Assembly (NCBI RefSeq): GCF_030272615.1
Contig: NC_081409.1
Span: forward strand, 18,850,260-18,914,259
Length of the DNA stretch: 64,000 nt
Direction: 5' to 3'
Origin: Cryptomeria japonica
Taxonomy: Eukaryota; Streptophyta; Pinopsida; Cupressales; Cupressaceae
Positions 56,406-64,000 of this stretch are shown here, in pieces; the stretch's first letter is position 1, and each line of letters begins with the position of its first letter. A program made the position numbers and the translations under genes. The notes under the pieces were generated by a model. It saw only the letters and a program-made list of their open reading frames with translations, was not told the DNA's origin and did no database searches.

Positions 56406-57047
56406 GAGGTAGGGTAATGCTATACACTACTTCTAAGGAAGAAGCCACTCCATGCAATATCTCCAAGAGACCCCAATTACATTATCATACTTCACACACA
56501 TCTCACAATGATAATCACTTTCTTTTATATGCACATCCTCCTAATAAAACAATGGAATTGTAAATCCTAATGACGGTCTACTCAACTCGACATAATTAAT
56601 TATACAAATTATTCACATGAGTCAATGTAACTACCTAAGGGATGTGTGTTACATCTCAACATCTCCATCCACCTAAACACCTTATAATATCACATCCATA
56701 GTTACATAACATGTTGATAAGAACCAGACATATAATAATAGGTATAATATATTGCACAAGGTAATATTACATGACACAAGAGATGTATGTGGAACAACAT
56801 CCCCTAATATACAATATATGCAAAAATTATAGTAAACCATTGAGGTAGGGTAACATCATACAATAATCCTTAAGGAAGAAGCCACTCCATGCTATATCTC
56901 CAAGAGATCCCATATATAATATCATGCTTCACACACATTAAAATGTTAATCACCTTCCTTTATATACACATCGTCTTGATAATATAATGAAAGGGTAGAT
57001 CTTAATGAAGACCTACTCTTGATTCTTGATATAATTATTTATGCATG
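56406..57047. repeat. ~205-bp direct repeat, two copies 436 bp apart
   Basis: Copies begin at 56406 and 56842 with GAGGTAGGGTAA and share AAGGAAGAAGCCACTCCATG and ATATCTCCAAGAGA. Similarity continues to about 56610 and 57047. It could be a 436-bp tandem duplication with one partial unit or two copies of a small element. Confidence 0.75.
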
Positions 57048-58192
57048 TATTTAACCTATCAAACATAATAATCAAACTAGATGAGGTGTTTATAAAAATT
57101 TTAAATGCTCTGAAGAAGGTCATACATTTGTGTGAAGAATATTTAGAAGATTTATTTAGTAGGAGCATAAGAAAGTTAAGAAGGGAAGAAATTGAAAAGG
57201 GAGGAGAAGTTAAAATAAATCTGGGCAAAGAATTAAGATTGTTAACTAATGAAATATCATTGACAAACAAAAAGATGAAAATATGTTTTGAAGAGTCACA
57301 ACCCACAGACTAGGACCCATCCCCATTTCTATATAAAAGTAGAAGAATTTTAGTTAAAGAAGTACCACAAACAAAAGAAGAGGAGAAGGAAGAGAAGAAG
57401 GAAGAGAAGAAATAATAGAGAATATAGTAAGATCCCTCGTGAAATGAAATACTTGGAGAAGAATTCTTTGACATTAAGTTAGAGCGAGACAAGGGTAGAG
57501 AAATAAGATCTTGAATACCCTAGATTCTTAAAATGGATATAAAATAAATGTACCACACTAAAAACCTAAAGCAGAGTAGAAACCCAAATCAAAATAGAAA
57601 CCAAGGAAAATGGAAGTTTCAATCAAGATCCTTGTATTTGGCCAAGACACCACAAAGGTAGTCAAACTTGTACTATTATTGGAGCCATTTTGGGAATTAA
57701 TTGGTAAAGAAGAAGACTGACCAAGGTTGCTATTTCTTGTATGATCCATAAGAAAGGATGAATTGGATTGGTACATGAAAAAATACCCCAAACATAATGG
57801 CATATGGGATGAAGCAAATTTTTTTTTTAGTAAACTTTGGTACCCCTTACATTATAAAAAGTGTGTGTATAATGAGAGACTTGGTTCAAAAGGAGAATGA
57901 ATTTGTGAAGGACTAAGACAAAAGGTTCAAGGAATTTTGCTAGAAGTTGGAGGAGTTGCTAATAGAAAAATAAAAGATAGAATGGTTCGCCTTCGGACTA
58001 CAAAAAGACACTAGAGTAGGGCTAGATGGAAGAGTTTTTGAAAAATTTATTGACCTGATCACAATGACCTATTGGATAGAGGCCCAACCTTGGAAGAGAC
58101 TAGAAAAATATGAAACCAAAGAAGCCTCGAGTCACCTTAAACTAACAATCTACAAACTACTTTTAAACACCTAAAAATGTCTCATTGATCAT
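57048..58192 (+). other. Degenerate coding-like DNA, unrecognised
   Basis: 57041-57313 is open with a Lys/Glu-rich helical composition (the first ATG is at 57041). A poly-Glu/Lys segment follows near 57370-57415, and short open pieces follow to 58190. It may be retroelement gag or accessory sequence. I cannot assign it. It ends at the left target copy (58188-58192) of the next insertion. Confidence 0.3.
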
Positions 58193-59622
58193 TGATGCAG
58201 AGCCCTACCTACACACCGAAGGACAAATCCAAACAAGGTTAGGTTTATGACCCCTCAAATGATCACAAGGGTCCTACAAGGAAGGACTCCACACCTTTGG
58301 GTGAAACCACTCACAAATCCTCTGGCTTAGGCCTACTCAAGATGAGTAAATGCCTCAGTACCTACAATACACCATCCCATGACTTTCTGCTTCTAAGGGA
58401 TTTTTAATTGGTTCATTTATGGCAATTGAAGACTGGTCCAAGCATTGGTTTTGGGTTTAGAATCCAAATCCTTATACCTCCTTTAGAAACCTATCCCCTA
58501 GGCTAGTAGCCCTATTTAGCAATAGAATTGATCTTAACTCCAAGTATTCCACACACTCATACAAACAAATTACCATTTCAGGTACCCTTTTGGGAGTTTC
58601 CTTTATCCCCAAAATGGTTTGATCAGATTCACACTTTCAGGGTCTGAACCCCTTAGAGACCAAGAGACCTAATTAGGGCAATTAGGCCTATTTTACAAAG
58701 CAACTACAAATTATTGAATTCAAACTGAAAAGCCAACGCTATAATATTTTATGATGATTGTCCTAAATTTGCTTAAGGTAGTCACATAGATATGCCTACC
58801 TAGTTTTGCTTCTTTCTCCTCACAACCAAGTCTCCCCTACAAAAACCCATGGAAATCCTAAAATACATAGGCCAATCCTACACTCCACCAAAGGAAGAAA
58901 CTTCTAGTCGACTAGAATGCAAGTTATGGCCATTTTTGTCTAAAACCCTCTCCAAACCCTTACTTTCCGGGTTACAGTCAGAAAAATGGAGGGTTCTCAC
59001 TACTCAGGAACAATCAAAACCTTAGACCACCACCAAATCAAATATAATTCATTTCTCCATCTAATCCCTGAATTATTTTGCTCAATTCAATCTGTACAAG
59101 GATGTACAACCTCTGCAAACTCAGAATTTTTGGGAAAACTCAGTATTTCAGTGTTTTGATTGCTACAACTTCAAACCACAACATCAAAAAACTTGGGAAT
59201 CATTTCCACAAGGTTTTGTACAACTCTCCAGTGGTTGCCAACTAAATTTGGAGGAGGTTGGAGCCGTTGAAAGGCTTACACCAACCGCATTTTGAAAAGT
59301 TGCATTTTCAAAAGTTGCAATTTTGCACAAAAAGTTGGGAAACTCTCTAAGGTTAGGATCCACACACTTGGATCAAACAAACACCCCTAAAAAATCCTAA
59401 AAACCTATCAAACACAAAACCAAACCTTCTACTACCCCTATTGACCACATTGTCCCAATTGGCTTATCAAATTGCCTAATTAGTGACATGGGTTTACATG
59501 GTGGGGTTTATTGAATACATGAAACAAACTTGCATAAACACAAGACACTAAGACAACTACTATGATCCTAGTCTTCATCCTTAGAGCCATGATTTGCTTG
59601 TTGATGAGGTGCCCCTACACCA
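58193..59622. mobile_element. Solo-LTR-like insertion 1 (1430 bp, TSD atcat)
   Basis: TGATGCAGAGCCC to GGTGCCCCTACACCA, with perfect 5-bp flanks atcat at 58188-58192 and 59623-59627. No protein-coding region and no primer site is inside. Orientation is uncertain because the two ends are imperfect inverted copies of each other. Confidence 0.75.
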
Positions 59623-60724
59623 ATCATGTTCTAATTATTTGTCCTATTAGTTAAATAATTTTTTAATTATTTAATTCATATTAATCTTATTCTTTTGAAC
59701 TAAATTAATCATCACATTCTACATTACTAATTATCCAATTTCCATTCTTCAATCATCTCGTCATTCAAACCCATCTCAAATATTAATTAAATATTAACTA
59801 TTTAATTAATTACGATTTATTTCTTAGTTAAACAATCTTTATTATTTAATTAAGCTCATTTCTAATGTTTAAATAATTTCATTTAAATTATTTAAATTAT
59901 TAATTATTCCTCCAATTTCCTAAATTCTAATTCCAATTAATTTCATCCAATTTCATTTCATGTTTTCCCAAACTCGAATTTCATATCATTTCAATTAATT
60001 TTATTTCATCAAATTAACATTTCACCAAATGTGAATTTTAGTTAATCTCATGTGCATTTCAGCATTCGAAAACCCAAATTCCAATTCAAATCAAAATGGA
60101 ATTGAATTTCAATTCAATCTCCTATAGCACAAGTTGAAAATCATAACTGAGCAATCAAATCAGTTAACTCGGTTAACTAATCAATCCCCCTTTTTAACTC
60201 TCAATCACCTTTTTCAGACTAACCAGTTATCTCTTAATAATTTCAGTCATCTCTCAATCAACTCTGTCAACTGGCTAATCTATTCAGTTCACTAACCAAT
60301 CTATTTAGTTGACTCCCCAATCAAATGAGTTAATCAATCAATCTATTGAGTTCACTGATCAGTCAATTTTAGTTGACTATCAATCAACACTTGAGTTCAA
60401 ATCCTCACCCCTTCTGTGTTGAAAATCTATAATTCAACCTCATTTCTCATTTCAATCTAGAATCACAAAATCACACTCTTCGAAATAGTTGTCTAATCTA
60501 TACAAGAAATCAATGCAATACCTGAGAGCCAATTCAACAACAACTCAGGATAAGAGAAATGGAAGCTTTGTCAAATCGATTGAGGGAGTCTTAATTAGAT
60601 TTATTTGCTCAATTCAATTGATTTTACATTATTTGATTGTTATTTAGGATTAATTATAATTAGATTAGAGTTTTTGTTTCGCTCTTATAATCTGATTAAT
60701 TATGATGATTTAAACCCTAATACA
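59623..60724 (+). repeat. Decayed Tat-like 5' LTR end
   Basis: AT-rich, with ATTAATTAAAT-type blocks like those in the Tat LTR. It ends at about 60724 (ctaataca), two bases before a TGGTGAACCCGA primer site. The LTR start is not found; it may lie left of solo-LTR 1, which would then be nested in it. Confidence 0.5.
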
Positions 60725-60726
60725 AA

Positions 60727-60745
60727 TGGTGAACCCGATGTGAAA
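60727..60745 (+). other. Decayed tRNA-Trp-type primer-binding site
   Basis: TGGTGAACCCGATGTGAA matches the Tat primer site with one change, and weaker similarity continues for another ~20 bases. It indicates a second, older Tat-like element cut short by what follows. Confidence 0.7.
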
Positions 60746-60865
60746 CAAACATATCTAACCTTCGTTCTTTGATTTCTTTAATTTTGCAAGTCTATAAAAA
60801 CCCATAAATTGCAGGTTCACAATTGATATTGCATAAATTCACAATCACAAATATCAATTCGCAAT

Positions 60866-61696
60866 TGATGCAGGAGCATCCCCGATCTTTGAGGAATCTT
60901 GCATCAACCAAAATTATTTCCTTTTAGTTTATTTCTTGTTTAGTTCATTGTGCAGTTTTATGTGTTCTTATCGGTCGGTACCAGTAGATACTTTTTGTTG
61001 TGGATCTTATTTTCGGTTTTCAAGCTGGTTCATGTGCTTAATTCCAATTTTTCAGTACGTTTGGATTCTTTTTCGATCAATTATCACTTTCGGTTGACTT
61101 TTTTTGTGTTCCGGGATAGTTCTTGTGCTTACCAGTTGGCTTTCCTTCATTACTAGAGTGATTCTTGGTGTGTGGATCTATTTTGGGTCTTGTCTGATGT
61201 TCTTTGGCATGTGGCCTACCTTCCTGCTCAATTGCACTTCTTGGCTGCTATTTTTCGAAAGGATTTATTTCATTCTTGGGGCCGACCTAGTTACACGTTT
61301 CATTTTCCTACATTGAAAATATAATCTTTGAGGCCGACTCAGATATGTTTCGAAGGGTATATATAGGGTATATATAGGGTATTATGTGATCATTTGTATC
61401 ATTAGAGGAAGTAGAATGGAAAATAAGGATGGAGATTTGCAATTAGTGATCCAATTGATTCTTAGAGTCTCAGTTGGATTGTATCTGGCTCGAGGCCTGC
61501 ATGTGACCGATTAACTAGTACCAAATGTTTTATGATGATTATATGATGATAACCAGTTGGTTGCCGAAAGTTCTAAGTCAATAATATGATCAGTTAATGT
61601 TATCTTGCTATGTTTTCTTGTTGCTTTTGTTGTGCAACTCTTTCTACATAAGCTAGTTAGCTCTCTTTGAGGGTTTCACCAGTTATGGCTGCACCA
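60866..61696 (+). repeat. Candidate 5' LTR of chromovirus-like Gypsy element
   Basis: Starts TGATGCAGGAGCATCC (start inferred) and ends GGCTGCACCA at 61696, two bases before an initiator-Met-type primer site. No partner LTR is inside the window, so the start is tentative. Confidence 0.55.
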
Positions 61697-61698
61697 AG

Positions 61699-61710
61699 TG
61701 GTATCTGAGC
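61699..61710 (+). other. Primer-binding site (initiator tRNA-Met type)
   Basis: TGGTATCTGAGC, one mismatch from the common TGGTATCAGAGC. Confidence 0.75.
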
Positions 61711-61716
61711 TAGTTA

Positions 61717-63937
61717 TGAACCGGTTGGTAGAAGAGTTGTTTGCGAACCTCGAGGCATTCCTTTGGGTGGACAATGATGCAGAGCATCTATCACAAACCA
61801 TAAAATCTTCAAGGGTATTATTGACCCAAAACTAATACAAGACATTAAACTTGAATCAAGAGGCATATAACAAGATCAACCACTCTTCTCAACTCCAAAA
61901 CTCACAATATGATCATTAAGTGACAATACAAATGATATTCATCCATCCTACAAGGCAATAACAACATGATCTTTACACAAGGATTATCTATCAAGTACTT
62001 CCACCATACACTACCAATCAACGCCAAACCAGTTTCAAAGGTTAGATTCCATCCCTACAGAAATTAATTCAAGATTTTATATCATAACATTCACCAGAAC
62101 ATGAGAGAAAAAATTCATTGCCATGGAATACCCTAGTTCAGGGTTTCATCCTTAAAAAATAGTTTGTTTTTTTTATATTAAGTATCATAGAATCACAAAG
62201 CTCATTTTTTTGCTCATTTGAGCATCCACGTTTCAAACTTATTACAAATGCCAACTCCTTTCGAGAAAACTTATTACAAATACTAGCTCCTTTCGAGCAC
62301 CAAACTAGAAACAACAATTGGAAGACCAAGGGTCACAACTTAGAAATCCACTTTAAACAATGTGACATATACAACCTTAAAAAACAGTTTTCACAAAAAC
62401 AATCACAAATTATTCAATTCTTAACAAAATTAAGTCAAACAAAAAGAACTGGAAAGAGGATTGAAATAAATTTCCAACACATATAGTCTTTCTTAATTAT
62501 TATTATTCATGTGGCCATACCAAACGCTGCAACAAGACTATTGCTGTTGTCACCAGTCTGTTTTTCACCATGAACTGTAACAAACAGTCATTAATAACTT
62601 CTGAAATAATGATCATGAAGCCAATCACTTTGGTCAGAATTTATATTTCTTATCTAAAGAATGTTTCTAAAAATTATAACTAGATCGAATGGTTAAATCA
62701 AAAGTTATGAGGATTTTTCCAAAACAGGTAACCCTTGGCAGGGTTTTGACAATTTTTGAAAAAACAAACATATCTTGCCAAATACTCCACAAAAATGCAT
62801 AAGAAAGGATTCATTCAAATATATTTCATTAATCTATCATTAAAATATATATACATATAAAAATTACACCAAATGTGATCCTCCATGGATCTATGATAGT
62901 CACAGATTCCTTGAAACCTTATGACAGTTTGAGGGTTTGATGGATAATCTTTGTCAAATCCCCTCCAAATTGCTCCACCCCCTTTATCTCGACCAAAAAT
63001 GGTTTTATAAACCATTTCCAAGTCCTCCTAACTACTTTAACCACCTCATGACCAGTGGATTGCATTCTTACACTTTTGTTGCACTTTCTGGCAATGTTGC
63101 AACTTCGCATTTTTTATAATTTTTGATAAATTACTACTACACTTCACCCTGGCCTTCATGGACACCCCTAACTTTTTATAATGGATTAAATTTTATAAAT
63201 TATAACATTTCAAACCTTTTTGGATTTTCTTCACACTTTGACCATAGTTGACCCTATCAGGACCTATTAGGTCTCTTGATACAAAATGGCTCATGAAGGC
63301 TTACAACATGAATTATTTTGATACAAATGGTCTCTTGTGACCTTATAATCATTAATGGAACATTAAAAATAAAGAAAAATGTGGTTTGTATTCATGATAC
63401 ATCTCCATGGATAGGTGCCCCTACACCAGACAGATTGCGGATTGGAGGCAGGTTGCACGGGTGTTCAATAGATTGTTGAGGAAGAGGCAATTGAAAGCAG
63501 TAGTTAGATCAACAAGTTGAGGCAATTTATTGGAGTGGAAGAGGCGATGCCGCTTAGAAGGGAAAACCCCCGGAGGGTAGAGTAGATGATGACGAACTTC
63601 AAGAATGAAGTGAGGAATGAAATCTAGAATGCATTGGCTAGTTTGCGGAGGAACCCTGAATCTGAGGATGAGTATGAAGAATCTGGTGAAGAGCTTGAAG
63701 AGAATGAAGGACTAGAAGATAAAAGAGAGGAAATATTCCTGAGAGAAGTGGCACAAGTGAGTAAAGTTCATAAAGTTGAATTTTCAAATTATTCTGGAAC
63801 ACTGGACCCAAAGGATCTGATTGACTGGATTAGAGAGTTGGAGGATTACTTTTAGTTTGAGGATGTCAAGGACCTACAGAGAGTGTGTTGGCACAAACTA
63901 AGTTGAAAGGACATGCTATGAAGATTAACATGATGAT
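61717..63937 (+). pseudogene. Gypsy (chromovirus-like) gag, interrupted by solo-LTR 2
   Basis: Begins MNRLVEELFANLEAFLWVD near 61717 and is then cut at 61775. It resumes after 63433. 63634-63855 encodes an acidic linker and the gag start KVEFSNYSGTLDPKDLIDW, a form typical of chromovirus gag. TAG at 63853 follows, and about 30 codons later in another frame LAQTKLKGHAM continues the family pattern. Several stops lie between 63433 and 63634. The end at about 63937 coincides with a possible new LTR. Confidence 0.7.
61775..63428. mobile_element. Solo-LTR-like insertion 2 (1654 bp)
   Basis: TGATGCAGAGCATC to GGTGCCCCTACACCA, the same terminal words as insertion 1. Flanks are gacaa (61770-61774) and gacag (63429-63433), a 5-bp duplication with one mismatch. 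Removing it rejoins the gag reading GTGGACAGATTG. No ORF inside. Confidence 0.72.
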
Positions 63938-64000
63938 TGTTGGCATTCGCATGAAGATTGCATTAATGATATGTTATGTTTTCATTGATGTCAATTAACC
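63938..64000 (+). repeat. Possible LTR start at window edge
   Basis: TGTTGGCATTCGCATGAAG begins exactly where the gag similarity stops. The style (TGTTGGCATT...) is that of a plant LTR start. Too short to confirm. Confidence 0.35.

Noticed and set aside
62138-63119. Short ORFs in solo-LTR 2
   Set aside because: Both-strand short frames in noncoding LTR sequence with no recognisable motif.

Overview
This window is eukaryotic plant nuclear DNA dominated by nested retrotransposons. A gymnosperm such as a conifer is the best guess. The evidence is a very long Ty3/Gypsy Tat/Ogre-like element, SIRE-like Copia, RNase H-bearing L1 LINEs, introns swollen by insertions, and an L-gulonolactone-oxidase-type gene of land-plant form. 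The species cannot be named from the sequence. No bacterial features, CRISPR arrays, rRNA genes or tRNA genes were seen.

Layout, left to right. 1-1161: minus-strand fragment of an unrecognised acidic/coiled-coil repeat protein. About 1500-7470: LINE-A (minus), an L1-type element with ORF1, endonuclease, RT and a C-terminal RNase H, all with stops. About 7470-8632: LTR-like DNA (minus) with a long GA microsatellite. About 8690-10890 and 17395-17930: an unrecognised coiled-coil pseudogene (plus), cut in two by LINE-B (10891-17394, minus), which has a perfect 15-bp target duplication. 18780-19778: AT-rich spacer.

19779-38575: a complete Tat/Ogre-like LTR element (plus) with LTRs of 1382 and 1380 bp and target duplication atttc. 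It has an unusually long tRNA-Trp-complementary primer site and a long structured leader with a small upstream ORF. One gag-protease-RT-RNase H-aRNase H-integrase reading frame is broken by about a dozen in-frame stops, mostly TAG. The 3' region is long and carries duplicated hairpins, a ~59-bp tandem repeat and an antisense plant-mobile-domain ORF. Two clusters of a short motif built on the palindrome AGCGCT lie near the two ends of the internal region, in opposite orientation.

38581-55892: the only recognisable host gene, an L-gulono-1,4-lactone oxidase (GULLO-like) gene on plus. It has three exons (39153-39836, 49520-49775, 55036-55892). The Tat element sits about 0.57 kb upstream of the ATG. 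Intron 1 holds Copia-1 (40107-49127, SIRE-like, TSD catat) and intron 2 holds Copia-2 (49967-54935, TSD tctct). A TGA in exon 2 and a disturbed segment in exon 3 make it a probable pseudogene.

55893-64000: a patchwork with a duplicated ~205-bp block, degenerate coding-like DNA, a solo-LTR-like insertion (58193-59622, TSD atcat), and an older Tat-like LTR end with primer site near 60724. It ends with the 5' part of a chromovirus-like Gypsy element (LTR about 60866-61696, initiator-Met primer site, gag). That gag is interrupted by a second solo-LTR-like insertion (61775-63428), and a further LTR edge may start near 63938.

The LTR comparisons are hand counts: Tat about 0.9% different, Copia-1 about 1.4%, Copia-2 about 3%. 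This suggests the order of insertion around the gene was Copia-2, then Copia-1, then Tat. The most unusual observations are the paired AGCGCT-motif clusters, the 39-nt match to the 3' half of tRNA-Trp, the duplicated hairpins with a compensatory change, and an element that looks young by its LTRs yet carries many stops.
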